This document shows positions 32,668 through 41,730 of a stretch of 64,000 nucleotides of DNA, piece by piece (position 1 is the first letter of the stretch; each line of letters begins with the position of its first letter). The position numbers were made by a program, and so were the translations under genes. This DNA comes from Saprospiraceae bacterium (GTDB lineage: Bacteria > Bacteroidota > Bacteroidia > Chitinophagales > Saprospiraceae). Location: the NCBI GenBank assembly GCA_013214355.1, contig JABSSL010000002.1, positions 1 through 64,000 on the forward strand. The letters are read 5' to 3'. Below the pieces are notes generated by a model that was not told the DNA's origin, did no database searches, and saw only the letters and a program-made list of their open reading frames with translations.

Positions 32668-34086
32668 TTAGCATTCAGGAAGATACACTGGCACATTCAC
32701 TGCTAAGCCCCCTTCGGAAGTTTCTTTGTATTTGTGGTGCATATCTTTGGCCGTTTCCCACATAGATTTGATCACCCCGTCTAAGCTTACCTTGGCTGCA
32801 CTTGGATCACTTTCAAGAGCAATATGCGCAGCGGTAATAGCTTTAATAGAGCCCATGGTGTTTCTCTCAATACAAGGAATTTGTACCAGCCCTGCTATCG
32901 GATCGCAAGTGAGACCCAGATGGTGTTCCATCGCGATTTCAGCTGCCATCAATACCTGGTCCGGCGACCCACCTAAGCACTCCGCTAATCCTGCAGCAGC
33001 CATGGCTGATGACACCCCAATCTCGGCTTGGCATCCACCCATAGCGGCAGAAATTGTAGCGTTTTTCTTGAAGATTGTCCCAATTTCCCCGGCAACTAGC
33101 AAGAATTCAATAACCTTATCCAGGTCAAAACCCTCAAAACAATGGGCATACATCAACACTGCCGGTAGCACACCGGAAGCACCATTGGTTGGGGCTGTCA
33201 CCACGCGACCAAAGGATGCATTCTCCTCATTAACTGCTAAGGCAAAGCAGCTCACCCATTTGTTGATGTTAGTAAAGGACTTATCGGTTTCTTTGATTAA
33301 GTCAATCCATTCTTCCACTGTCGTGTGAGACTGGCCTTTGAGTAGCTTAAGATTCATCTCCGCAGCACGTCGCTTTACCCCTAACCCACCGGGAAGCTGG
33401 CCGGTTTTTCGGATCCCTCGATAAATGCAGGATTTGATCTCGTACCAAATATTAAGCGCCAGTTCTTTGGTGGCCGCTTCGGACCGCCAAGCTTGTTCAT
33501 TGAGCCAGACAAGTTCACTGACAGAGAGATTGAGTTGTTGACAATTACTGGCGATATCTGCGGCTTGATGACAAGGATAAGGGGTAGCAATTAGATCGCG
33601 ATTAATGATAGCGTCTTCCTCCGTGGCGACGAATCCCCCTCCCACCGAATAATATTCTTTGGAGAAGCCTTCTCCATCGGCCAGAAAAACTTCAAAACGC
33701 ATTCCATTGGCATGGAAAGGGAGAAATTCGTGCCCGGAGAAAATGATATCTTCCTCATAAGAAAATGGAAGGAGATATTTCCCTTGTAGAAGGAGCTCCT
33801 TTTTATACTTAATCACGTCTATTCGGTGCGGAATGGTATCTGTATCGATAAGTGTATAGTCCTCGCCGCTCAATCCCATCAAAACGGCCACGTCTGTCCC
33901 GTGACCAACTCCAGTCAGGGCAAGAGAACCGTATAAATGAACTTTGAGCTGGCGAACTTCGGCGAGTTGACCTCGAGATTGCAAAAGACTAAGAAACATC
34001 TCTGCTGCCTTCCATGGGCCCATGGTATGAGAACTGGAGGGACCAATGCCTACTTTGATAATCTCAAAGGCACTGATTGATTTCAT
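32668..34086 (-). CDS. L-serine ammonia-lyase, iron-sulfur dependent, single chain
   Basis: The 472-aa protein fuses the beta (about 1-170) and alpha (about 190-470) domains of bacterial L-serine dehydratase. Marks are IGPSSSHTMGPWKAAE at the N-terminus, PTNGASGVLPAVLMY, ATISAAMGGCQAEIG with a cluster cysteine, and LTCDPIAGLVQIPCIERN with two more. It converts L-serine to pyruvate and ammonia using an oxygen-sensitive [4Fe-4S] cluster. It appears monocistronic. Confidence 0.94.
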   Translation of the reverse strand: MKSISAFEIIKVGIGPSSSHTMGPWKAAEMFLSLLQSRGQLAEVRQLKVHLYGSLALTGVGHGTDVAVLMGLSGEDYTLIDTDTIPHRIDVIKYKKELLLQGKYLLPFSYEEDIIFSGHEFLPFHANGMRFEVFLADGEGFSKEYYSVGGGFVATEEDAIINRDLIATPYPCHQAADIASNCQQLNLSVSELVWLNEQAWRSEAATKELALNIWYEIKSCIYRGIRKTGQLPGGLGVKRRAAEMNLKLLKGQSHTTVEEWIDLIKETDKSFTNINKWVSCFALAVNEENASFGRVVTAPTNGASGVLPAVLMYAHCFEGFDLDKVIEFLLVAGEIGTIFKKNATISAAMGGCQAEIGVSSAMAAAGLAECLGGSPDQVLMAAEIAMEHHLGLTCDPIAGLVQIPCIERNTMGSIKAITAAHIALESDPSAAKVSLDGVIKSMWETAKDMHHKYKETSEGGLAVNVPVYLPEC

Positions 34087-34649
34087 GGCTAAGGTTTTAC
34101 TGGTTTAGGTATAGCATGGTATCAGAACGTGTTTGGTCAAAGCTGATTAGTCAAAAGTGAGCTCATCGAATTTGATCAAAAACATTCTTAAGCTTGTAAA
34201 AGAAAGATTGGTTAGTTCTTTCTGTATGCTTGTACACGCCTTATTCTTTTCAGATCGAGTACTAGGACTCCTCTGCCATAAATATGCATCTACATGATTT
34301 ACAGGCTTTCCAGATTTACATCCCATTGACATTTTTCTATCATAATGGAACTACAGTCTAGTAAAGGACATAGTTAGTAGAAAAGCTTAGGAAAAGAAAA
34401 GAAATGCAGACTTTTTTGTCTTGTCTGTTTTCATTCCCCGCCTTGTTTTTTTGGATTGGAATAGGGGGAATGTCGACTTACCGCATCTTAATTACGACAT
34501 CAATAGCTAAGTAGAACCACAATCTTGTCCTATTCTGACGGGAAACTCCCAGCAGATAGAGATGGATTGCTTGTAAAATGGATTTAGGTCGAAAATGTAA
34601 GATCTAGATTGCCACACAACTAATTATCCATTAATTAAAAAATTATCCG
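34087..34649. other. 560-bp intergenic region between divergent genes
   Basis: This region lies between the starts of the serine dehydratase (minus) and the histidine-ladder protein (plus) and should hold both promoters. A 61-codon minus-strand frame at 34147-34332 has no ribosome-binding sequence and no recognisable content. An 8-bp inverted repeat, CATTCCCC...GGGGAATG (34432-34472), is visible with a 25-nt loop. Nothing else was seen. Confidence 0.4.
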
Positions 34650-35762
34650 ATGAAAAGAGCTGCGCAACATCTCGTCTTGTTTTTAGCAGTAATGGTATCT
34701 ACCACTCACCTTTCAGCCACTAAATTAGGAGAAGTCAGTAAGACAATTAAGCGCGATTTCAGCATTACTGCCGATGGTAGTACTAGCATTTCCAATAAGC
34801 ATGGGAAGGTTGAAATCAACACTTGGAATCAGAATAAAGTGAAAATTGAAGTGGTTATTCGTGTGGAATCCCGCCGCAAAGAAGACGCACAACGATTATT
34901 AGATGCTATCGATGTGGACTTCTCAAATACTTCCAGTTCCGTATCTGCTACAACTGTCATCGAGAAGATTTCAAATAAGTGGTGGAATGGAAATAACAAC
35001 CGGATGAAGATTGACTACACGGTTCATCTTCCTGCCACTAATGATCTTGCCCTAACTCATCGGCATGGCCACGCCGCTATTGATGACATGAAGGGTAGTG
35101 TAGACATCAATTTCCGACACGGAGAATTCAGAGCAGGGGACTTAGGAACCGAAGCTCGAATTGATATGGCCCATTCTAAAGGTTATTTTGGCAGTACAGG
35201 GAATATCGATGCCTCAATTGCCCACGGAGGGCTATATGGTCGATCTGCTGGAGATTCAGATGTGGACGTTCGTCATGCTACTTTTGAATTAGAAGAAGGA
35301 GGCTTGATCACTAGCCGATCAGGTCACAGTAGCTTCAATTTAGGAGCGATAGCTGGCTTCAGATCAAGCAGCAGTAGCCACGATAGAATTCGTATTCAAA
35401 ATGCAGATGTGGTTAAAGTGAATGGTAGTCACTCCAGTGTACGAGTAGGTAAAGCCACAAAAGAGCTGGAGTTAGATCTTAGCCATGGTGGGGGTACAGT
35501 AGGTCTTGGTGCAGGATTTACCAATGTAAGCTTAGTCGGCTCACACGCTAACTTTGGCATTGAAGTTGATCGTGCAGCTGCCTTTAGTATGGAAGCTAGT
35601 ACACAGCATGGAGGACTTACCTATCCTAGTGGAATGGATGTACGATATCACGTTGAGAAAAACCATAACAAGACCATTAAAGGTTCGATTGGTGGTGATT
35701 CAGGTAATGCTTTGATGAAGGCTCGGCTTTCTCATGGTAGCTTGAAGGTGACGCAAATGTAG
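34650..35762 (+). CDS. DUF4097-like beta-solenoid protein with a periodic histidine ladder
   Basis: The 370-aa protein has a signal peptide (about 1-23). A Bacteroidota-type domain follows: SNKHGKVEINTWNQNKVKIE, KISNKWW, then IDYTVHLPATNDLALTHRHG. From about 130 on it is a regular repeat of short strands, each with a His next to Gly or Ser. The histidines fall at 139, 157, 175, 192, 209, 226, 244, 261 and 279, steps of 17-18 residues, then 299, 320 and 362. As I recall, relatives carry Tyr-Gly at this place. A solenoid with one residue stacked per turn would line up these histidines on one face. It is secreted or periplasmic, with no enzymatic motif. Metal or haem binding is my inference. Confidence 0.75.
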   Translation: MKRAAQHLVLFLAVMVSTTHLSATKLGEVSKTIKRDFSITADGSTSISNKHGKVEINTWNQNKVKIEVVIRVESRRKEDAQRLLDAIDVDFSNTSSSVSATTVIEKISNKWWNGNNNRMKIDYTVHLPATNDLALTHRHGHAAIDDMKGSVDINFRHGEFRAGDLGTEARIDMAHSKGYFGSTGNIDASIAHGGLYGRSAGDSDVDVRHATFELEEGGLITSRSGHSSFNLGAIAGFRSSSSSHDRIRIQNADVVKVNGSHSSVRVGKATKELELDLSHGGGTVGLGAGFTNVSLVGSHANFGIEVDRAAAFSMEASTQHGGLTYPSGMDVRYHVEKNHNKTIKGSIGGDSGNALMKARLSHGSLKVTQM

Positions 35763-35789
35763 CTAGAGTATTACAGGTAAATAATAAAA

Positions 35790-35837
35790 CAATCTCCTGG
35801 TGACGGTATAAGACTGTCATCAGGAGATTGTCGTTTT
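35790..35837 (+). terminator. intrinsic terminator after the histidine-ladder gene
   Basis: A 17-bp stem runs from 35790-35806 to 35814-35830 with two G-U pairs (outer arms CAATCTCCTG and CAGGAGATTG) and a 7-nt loop. TCGTTTT follows. It lies 28 bp past the stop codon. Confidence 0.8.
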
Positions 35838-35868
35838 AGGGATAAGCTACTTTAGCATTGCTCTCCTT

Positions 35869-36519
35869 CTATACCTCCAGCATTCTTCGGATGATACCAA
35901 GTGCTACGGCCTGGAGATCCTGGTTCTTCTCTTTATTGATATCTAGCTTGGTTACTATGGGGGATACATCAGAAATGCCTTTCAAATAGGCCCAGATATT
36001 CATCATGTGTTCAACTGGAGAGGTACTAGAATTGATTGTTCCATCCATCTGCCCGGTCTGAATTTCTTCCGTGAGGAGTTTGAATGGAAGCTGAGCTAAC
36101 TCATTTACATGTTCAAAGTAGATCCCTTCCTTTATCTTCCGGTGTGCTTCGACCTGTACGGCAGTTTCATTGATACTTCTAAGAATACCATAAAAGTCGA
36201 GCATTACTTGATAATACTGGGGGGCTGCTTGCGCATAATCCAGGTAACCCTGGGCCAGTGTCAGTACCCGATCCATGCCTGATTTCCCTTCCAGTTCCAA
36301 TGCCGCAAAATGTCCTAAGAACCTGCTAAGCGTCTTCTTAACTACTGCCAAATATAGATTCTCCTTGGATTCAAAATAACTGTAAAGCGTCGTCCGACTG
36401 CAGCCTGCTGACTTGCAAACATCCGAAATAGCGGTCATGGAATACCCCTTCTTGAAGAATACTTCCTTAGCATGCTGGATGATATGATCTGCTCTGCTCT
36501 CCTTGATCACTGCTTTCAT
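35869..36519 (-). CDS. TetR-family transcriptional regulator
   Basis: I start at the ATG at 36519 (MKAVIKESRADHII), which gives a normal TetR N-terminus of 216 aa; upstream in-frame ATGs lie closer to the operators. The helix-turn-helix is at about 10-57 (AKEVFFKKGYSMTAISDVCKSAG, then TTLYSYFESKENLY). The C-terminal ligand domain is about 150 residues and not specific by eye. It is divergent from the thiolase/carotenoid-oxygenase cluster. The intergenic region holds two palindromes of the size TetR dimers bind, so it is probably the cluster's repressor and may sense an acyl-CoA or apocarotenoid. Confidence 0.88.
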   Translation of the reverse strand: MKAVIKESRADHIIQHAKEVFFKKGYSMTAISDVCKSAGCSRTTLYSYFESKENLYLAVVKKTLSRFLGHFAALELEGKSGMDRVLTLAQGYLDYAQAAPQYYQVMLDFYGILRSINETAVQVEAHRKIKEGIYFEHVNELAQLPFKLLTEEIQTGQMDGTINSSTSPVEHMMNIWAYLKGISDVSPIVTKLDINKEKNQDLQAVALGIIRRMLEV

Positions 36520-36551
36520 GCTATAAAAGTACTCATATAAATTTAGTGCCC

Positions 36552-36615
36552 GAAAAATGGACATTGTGTCCAAGTTTTGTATTTTTGAAAAATGAACACT
36601 TTGTTCAAGTTTTTG
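36552..36615. promoter_or_regulatory. paired operator and promoter region of the TetR-controlled cluster
   Basis: Two 15-bp perfect palindromes, TGGACA-TTG-TGTCCA (36558-36572) and TGAACA-CTT-TGTTCA (36593-36607), fit TGRACAnnnTGTYCA. Each sits in a near-identical direct repeat (GAAAAATGnACA...GTyCAAGTTTT) offset by exactly 35 bp. Between them lies TATTTTTG (36580-36587), a match to the -7 consensus TAnnTTTG. Binding would cover both the upstream promoter part and the transcription start. The second palindrome overlaps an upstream in-frame ATG at 36592, which argues that translation starts at 36628. Confidence 0.8.
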
Positions 36616-36627
36616 AAAATAGGGAAT

Positions 36628-37860
36628 ATGAGTAAAACGAAAGTGTACATCCTAGGTGGGGCGCAAACCGATTTTTCCCTGCGCTGGGAACGCGAAGGGA
36701 AAGGTATTGATGATCTAATGGCGAGTAGTTTTGAGCAAGCCTTGGAGCAGGTGCAGTTGGAGACCTCTGATATTGAATCGATACATGTGGGCAATTTTGT
36801 GGGAGAGCTCTTTAGTGGGCAAGGCCAGTTAGGAGGCTTGCTAGTTCAGTATTTTCCAGAACTAGCCGGTGTTCCTAGTGCTCGCCACGAGGCTGCTTGT
36901 GCTTCCGGTAGCATGGCTGCTTTTGCTGCTATGCGGGAGATTGAGGCAGGTTGGTATGATTTGGTAGCCGTAACTGGTGTAGAACTTATGCGGAATGTGG
37001 ATGGTAAAACGGCTTCGGCATATCTGGGAGCTGCCGCCTGGAAGGGCCACGAAGCGGAAGAGGCCAATTATCCATGGGTTTATCTATTTTCAGAAATACG
37101 CGATTACTACCAGGATCGATTTGGAGTGGAAGCAGCCCACCTAGCGGCAATTGCTAAGAATAATTATGCCAATGCAAGACGAAACCCTGCCGCCCAGACC
37201 CGCCAGTGGAGTTTAAGCGAGGGGGACTTTGGCAATGATGAGCTTCAAAACCCCGTCGTGGAAGGGAGTTTGCGAAAATCTGACTGCGCCCGCATCACGG
37301 ATGGCAGTGCCACACTTTTCCTAGCTTCCGAAGAATATGCTCAAAGGTATGCTGCTCAACGTAATATTCCTCTGGCTCATCTCCCCTTTATCAAGGGCTG
37401 GGGGCATCGAACCGCTCCTATTGCCTTGAAGCACAAATTAGAAAATGCACCTACCGGCGCTTATCCTTTTCCTCACCTGCATGGAGCCATTCAAGATGCA
37501 CTACAGCGTGCCAATCTATCAAATGCTACGGAGCTTGACGCCATTGAAACGCACGATTGCTTTACCATTTCGGAATACGTAGCCTTAGAGCATTTTGGTC
37601 TAGCTGAAGCAGGTAAGGCTTGGCAATTGATCGAAAATGAAAGCATTGCCTTCGCTGGAAGCTTGCCAGTTAACCCTAGTGGTGGATTGATTGGAGCGGG
37701 GCACCCGGTGGGAGCCACCGGCGTGCGGATGTTATTGGATGCCTACAAACAAGTATCGGGTAAAGCTGGCGACTATCAGATAGCTAATGCTAATAATGTT
37801 GGTATTCTCAATATAGGCGGGAGTTTTACAACCGTAGCCAGTTTTGTGGTGAGTAAATAA
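36628..37860 (+). CDS. SCP2-type thiolase
   Basis: The protein is 410 aa from the ATG at 36628, chosen because the upstream ATG at 36592 overlaps an operator. It has the three thiolase active-site blocks in the SCP2-like form: ACASGSMAAFAAMREI with the nucleophilic Cys, ETHDCFTISEY, and NPSGGLIGAGHPVGATG. Such thiolases cleave or form 3-ketoacyl-CoA, often with branched or sterol-derived chains. It is the first gene of the cluster and is followed after 26 bp by the carotenoid oxygenase. Confidence 0.9.
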   Translation: MSKTKVYILGGAQTDFSLRWEREGKGIDDLMASSFEQALEQVQLETSDIESIHVGNFVGELFSGQGQLGGLLVQYFPELAGVPSARHEAACASGSMAAFAAMREIEAGWYDLVAVTGVELMRNVDGKTASAYLGAAAWKGHEAEEANYPWVYLFSEIRDYYQDRFGVEAAHLAAIAKNNYANARRNPAAQTRQWSLSEGDFGNDELQNPVVEGSLRKSDCARITDGSATLFLASEEYAQRYAAQRNIPLAHLPFIKGWGHRTAPIALKHKLENAPTGAYPFPHLHGAIQDALQRANLSNATELDAIETHDCFTISEYVALEHFGLAEAGKAWQLIENESIAFAGSLPVNPSGGLIGAGHPVGATGVRMLLDAYKQVSGKAGDYQIANANNVGILNIGGSFTTVASFVVSK

Positions 37861-37886
37861 AGTATCAGAACTAAAACTATATACTC

Positions 37887-39341
37887 ATGAAAAATGATGT
37901 AATGAACTATGCGCTCGAAGCAGCCAATCCCTATCTGCTTGGAGCGTATGCTCCCGTCTTCGAGGAAGTGGTGGATGATAATTTGAAAGTAATTGGAGAA
38001 ATCCCTAAGGATATCAATGGCATTTATGTCCGGAATGGCCCGAACCCAAAGTTTGAACCCAAGGGACACTATCACTGGTTTGATGGAGATGGCATGCTAC
38101 ATGCAGTACACATCGAAAATGGCAAGGCCACCTATCGCAATCGTTGGGTACGCACCAAGAACTTAGCTACCGAAGAAGCCGCTGGCCATTCTCTCTGGCA
38201 AGGTTTGATGGGTAGGTTGGCCGCTAATATGCATCTGCCTTTCAACCGAGGAGTGCCATTGAAGGACACGGCTAACACGGCAGTGGCTTTCCATGATGGG
38301 AAATTACTTGCAGGCTGGTATATGTGTGGTGACCTATACGAGATCGATCCCATCACATTGGAAACGAAAGGCATACAGGATTACAACGGGACACTGACTT
38401 CCAAGGCCATGGCTCATGTAAAGGTGGATGAGCATGCCAATGAGATGATGTTCTTTGATTATGAACTCACCCAGCCCTATTTGGCCTATGGGGTGATAAA
38501 TGGCAATGGAACGGTAAAGCACTTTACCAAAATTCCTACTCCTGGTCCTCGTATACCTCACGATTTAGGTATTACGGAGAATTATTCCATCCTCATGGAC
38601 TTACCTTTAATCTACGACTTGCAACTCATGATGAAAATAGGCAGAGCTATTCCTGTTTTTAAAAGAGATATGCCAAGTCGCTTTGGGGTGATCCCTCGCT
38701 TCGGGAATCCGGAGGATGTCAGATGGTTTGAGGCGAATCCTTGCTATATCTATCATACCATAAATGCCTGGGAGGAAGGGGATGAAATTGTAATGGATTG
38801 TTGTGTAAATGATGACCCTACTCCTCAGCAGGAATTGCCGAAGGGCGCCAGCGCAGTAGAAAAACTCAATGAATACCTTCGCTTAAAGGCCTATATGCAT
38901 AGATACCGATTTAACCTTAAGACGGGAGAGACAAGGGAATATCGTCTTGATGATCTGGTTACGGAATTTCCATTGATGAATAGTCAATATCTTGGCCGGA
39001 AATCTAGATACGCCTACAACCAGCGTTTTGACCTTTCTCAATCCCTTCGCTTTGACGCCATTGTAAAGTACGATACACAGGCGGATACCACACAAACATT
39101 TGAATACGGCAAGAATAAATTTGGTAGCGAATCGCCATTCATTCCTAAAGAAAATGCACAAGCAGAAGATGATGGTTATGTAATCAGTTTTGTTACTGAT
39201 GCAGTAGAAGGTACTTCCGAGGTAGTGATCGTGGATGCCCAAAATATGGACCGAAAGCCGCTCGCGAGAATTCAATTGCCACAAAGAGTACCGCTAGGAT
39301 TTCATGGTTGTTGGGTCAATGGAGATCGACTTTTGCGGTAG
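37887..39341 (+). CDS. carotenoid oxygenase family protein (carotenoid/stilbene cleavage dioxygenase)
   Basis: The 484-aa protein is a full-length RPE65/carotenoid cleavage oxygenase. It has DINGIYVRNGPNPKF and HWFDGDGMLHAV at the N-terminus. All four iron-ligand histidine blocks are present: MAHVKVDEHANEMMFF, GPRIPHDLGITENY, CYIYHTINAWEEGDE and VPLGFHGCWV at the C-terminus. These enzymes cleave a C=C bond of carotenoids, apocarotenoids or lignostilbenes to aldehydes using Fe(II) and O2. Here it lies between two thiolase genes, with an aldehyde dehydrogenase in the same cluster. That points to catabolism of the cleavage product rather than pigment synthesis. Confidence 0.93.
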   Translation: MKNDVMNYALEAANPYLLGAYAPVFEEVVDDNLKVIGEIPKDINGIYVRNGPNPKFEPKGHYHWFDGDGMLHAVHIENGKATYRNRWVRTKNLATEEAAGHSLWQGLMGRLAANMHLPFNRGVPLKDTANTAVAFHDGKLLAGWYMCGDLYEIDPITLETKGIQDYNGTLTSKAMAHVKVDEHANEMMFFDYELTQPYLAYGVINGNGTVKHFTKIPTPGPRIPHDLGITENYSILMDLPLIYDLQLMMKIGRAIPVFKRDMPSRFGVIPRFGNPEDVRWFEANPCYIYHTINAWEEGDEIVMDCCVNDDPTPQQELPKGASAVEKLNEYLRLKAYMHRYRFNLKTGETREYRLDDLVTEFPLMNSQYLGRKSRYAYNQRFDLSQSLRFDAIVKYDTQADTTQTFEYGKNKFGSESPFIPKENAQAEDDGYVISFVTDAVEGTSEVVIVDAQNMDRKPLARIQLPQRVPLGFHGCWVNGDRLLR

Positions 39342-39380
39342 CGAAAGAGTCTTTAATATTATATGCTATAAAGCAGAAGT

Positions 39381-40586
39381 ATGGACGTATATATTTTTGA
39401 TGCGATCAGAACGCCTAGGGGGAAGGGGCATGCGGAAAAAGGAGCGCTAGGAGAACTTAGACCAGTCGATCTATTGTCACAATTGTACGGTGCTTTGGAA
39501 GAGCGAAATGGTATCACTGGTGAGGATGTGGAGGCTGTAATACTGGGCTGTGTTGGCCAAGTGAAGGGCCAGGGAGCTAATGTTGCAAAGATTTCTACGC
39601 TGTATCACGGTTGGGGAGACCATATCAATGGTATGACCGTCAATACCTTTTGCTCATCGGGCATGACTGCCCTTGGTTTGGCTTACGCTAAAGTGAAGGC
39701 AGGACTTAATGATCTGATGGTAGCGGGAGGAATCGAAATGCTATCCCAGGTACCTATGTTTGCGGACAAAGGGGCCTGGTTTTCTGATCCTCAAGTAGCC
39801 GATAAAACAGGCTACACCATAATGGGAGTTTCGGCAGATCTTATTGCCAGTATGGAAGGTTTTTCCTTTGAAGAATTGAACCAATATGCTCTACAATCAC
39901 AGCAAAGAGCTGAAAATGCGACAAAAAAAGGATATTTTAACAACTCATTGATCCCTGTCAAGGATGCTACTGGAGAGATTTTATTAGAGGCAGATGAATG
40001 TATTCGCGGAAATACGAAGCTAGAAAAGCTCAACTCACTTCCGCCAATATTCGAAGCCTTTACCACACCCCAAATCCGGGAGAAAATCTTTCAAACCTAT
40101 CCCCGACTACAACATTTAGCGCATTTACACACGGTGGGAACCTCCCCGGCTATGGCCGATGGAGCAAGCCTTTTGCTGGTAGGAACCCTGGAAAAGGGGA
40201 GGGCCTTAGGCTTACAACCAAAGGCGAGGATTCGCTCCTTTGACAGTACTGCCTGCGAACCTATTATCATGTTGCTGGGAGGGCAATTATCTGCCCAAAA
40301 GGCGATTGAGAAAGCGGGCTTGGAGCGGAAGCATATTGGCTTGCACAACTTTGCAGAAGCTTTTTCGGCTTCCTGTCTAAAGTATCAGAGAGATTTGGAG
40401 GTGGATCCAGGTCTCTTCAATGTTAATGGAGGAACCATGACGATGGGGCATGCACAAGGTGCTAGTGGAGCTATGATTACAACTACACTGCTGGACGAAA
40501 TGAACCGGAGCGCTATCCCGTTTGGAGTAGCTAGTATTAGTGGCGGAGCGGGTTTGGGGGCAGCAGTGGTACTAGAAAGCGTGTAG
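39381..40586 (+). CDS. acetyl-CoA C-acyltransferase (thiolase)
   Basis: The 401-aa protein is a classical thiolase. It has DAIRTPRGKG at the N-terminus, the nucleophile block NTFCSSGMTALGLAY, GGIEMLSQVPMF, HNFAEAFSASCLKY and the C-terminal GHAQGASGAMITTTLL with the catalytic His. The third block reads GHAQGASG rather than the common GHPLGASG. The last catalytic Cys region reads ASISGGAGLGAAVVLE, where CxGGGxG is usual. The general-base Cys therefore appears replaced by Ser, which could change activity or direction. It lies 39 bp after the carotenoid oxygenase gene. Confidence 0.9.
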   Translation: MDVYIFDAIRTPRGKGHAEKGALGELRPVDLLSQLYGALEERNGITGEDVEAVILGCVGQVKGQGANVAKISTLYHGWGDHINGMTVNTFCSSGMTALGLAYAKVKAGLNDLMVAGGIEMLSQVPMFADKGAWFSDPQVADKTGYTIMGVSADLIASMEGFSFEELNQYALQSQQRAENATKKGYFNNSLIPVKDATGEILLEADECIRGNTKLEKLNSLPPIFEAFTTPQIREKIFQTYPRLQHLAHLHTVGTSPAMADGASLLLVGTLEKGRALGLQPKARIRSFDSTACEPIIMLLGGQLSAQKAIEKAGLERKHIGLHNFAEAFSASCLKYQRDLEVDPGLFNVNGGTMTMGHAQGASGAMITTTLLDEMNRSAIPFGVASISGGAGLGAAVVLESV

Positions 40587-40675
40587 AAATAGACCTTTTC
40601 CAACAATTATTAGTATCCCTTGTTACAATCACCAGGCCGTTTCTATGCATATTCGACTAACTAGAGCTGATTATC

Positions 40676-41536
40676 ATGAATAGATCACAAACCATCAAGA
40701 GCTTAATAATTGTTCCTATCATTGGAATTCTCGTAGCACTAGCCGGATCCCAAAATGGCTTGAGCTTTAACGGTATACCCATTTTTACGCTCTGTGTGGC
40801 CTTGGCCTTCCTAGTTAACTGGATTGCCTTTGTTCCGGCCTACAGTATGCAGTCAGAGAAGTTTTATGATTTTACGGGCAGTCTTACCTATATCTCCGTT
40901 ACTATCGTGGCTTTGCTATTGAGTGGTAAGTCGGATCTACGGTCAATAATCCTGGCTGCCCTAGTTATGATTTGGGCGGCGCGACTTGGCACCTTTCTAT
41001 TGCGTCGAGTAAGCAAAGCAGGCAAAGATGATCGTTTTGATGCCATTAAACCTGATTTTTATCGCTTTTTGAATGCTTGGACCATACAGGCACTTTGGGT
41101 GACACTTACCGCTGCTCCAGTTTTCATCGCCCTTTCCTCTGCCAAAGAGGTAGAGCTTGGCCCCTTGGCGATCGCAGGTTTAGTCGTCTGGCTGCTTGGT
41201 TTCGGGATTGAAGTAGTGGCAGATGGACAAAAAACGCAGTTTCGCAAGGATCCTACCAACAGGGAAAAGTTTATTTCTACGGGGCTTTGGGCCCGCTCTC
41301 GTCATCCCAATTATTTTGGAGAAATTGTTCTCTGGGCTGGTGTTACTTTGATTGCGATGCCGGTGTTACAAGGATGGCAGTGGGTAGCGCTTATTTCGCC
41401 TCTATTTGTATTCCTATTGCTAACTCGAGTGAGTGGAGTGCCTATGTTGGAGGCTAAAGCTGATAAGAAATGGGGTGGGCAGGAGGATTATGAGTCGTAT
41501 AAGGCAAATACACCTGTCCTCATTCCAAAACTGTAG
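40676..41536 (+). CDS. DUF1295 (steroid 5-alpha-reductase-like) membrane protein
   Basis: The 286-aa integral membrane protein has about seven hydrophobic helices. The family signature LWARSRHPNYFGEIVLWAG lies near the C-terminus (about 202-220), the NADPH/quinone-side motif shared with 3-oxo-5-alpha-steroid 4-dehydrogenases and isoprenylcysteine methyltransferases. The family may reduce an enone or conjugated double bond. In this cluster it could saturate a polyene fragment (inference). It starts 89 bp after the second thiolase. Confidence 0.85.
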   Translation: MNRSQTIKSLIIVPIIGILVALAGSQNGLSFNGIPIFTLCVALAFLVNWIAFVPAYSMQSEKFYDFTGSLTYISVTIVALLLSGKSDLRSIILAALVMIWAARLGTFLLRRVSKAGKDDRFDAIKPDFYRFLNAWTIQALWVTLTAAPVFIALSSAKEVELGPLAIAGLVVWLLGFGIEVVADGQKTQFRKDPTNREKFISTGLWARSRHPNYFGEIVLWAGVTLIAMPVLQGWQWVALISPLFVFLLLTRVSGVPMLEAKADKKWGGQEDYESYKANTPVLIPKL

Positions 41537-41730
41537 CGAAAACCTTGTTTTGTCCTTATTAGCAAAAGATTTACCACATTATATTTTGCTAAATTGATAA
41601 AATTGCTCTTTTTTATTCTCTCTCCATTAATGTAGAAGGAGTTGCTGCTTATGGAAGATACTAATTCGATAGTAGCCAACTCGATTCCCAGTAGGTTTAA
41701 TTTTTTTGATAAAAGTAAAATCCTCAACAT

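Noticed and set aside
34147-34332. 61-codon minus-strand frame upstream of the histidine-ladder gene
   Set aside because: No ribosome-binding sequence, no hydrophobic or domain pattern, and atypical composition. Treated as chance.
36592-36627. Upstream ATG of the SCP2-type thiolase at 36592
   Set aside because: It lies inside the second operator palindrome and next to the predicted transcription start. The ATG at 36628 gives a normal thiolase N-terminus.
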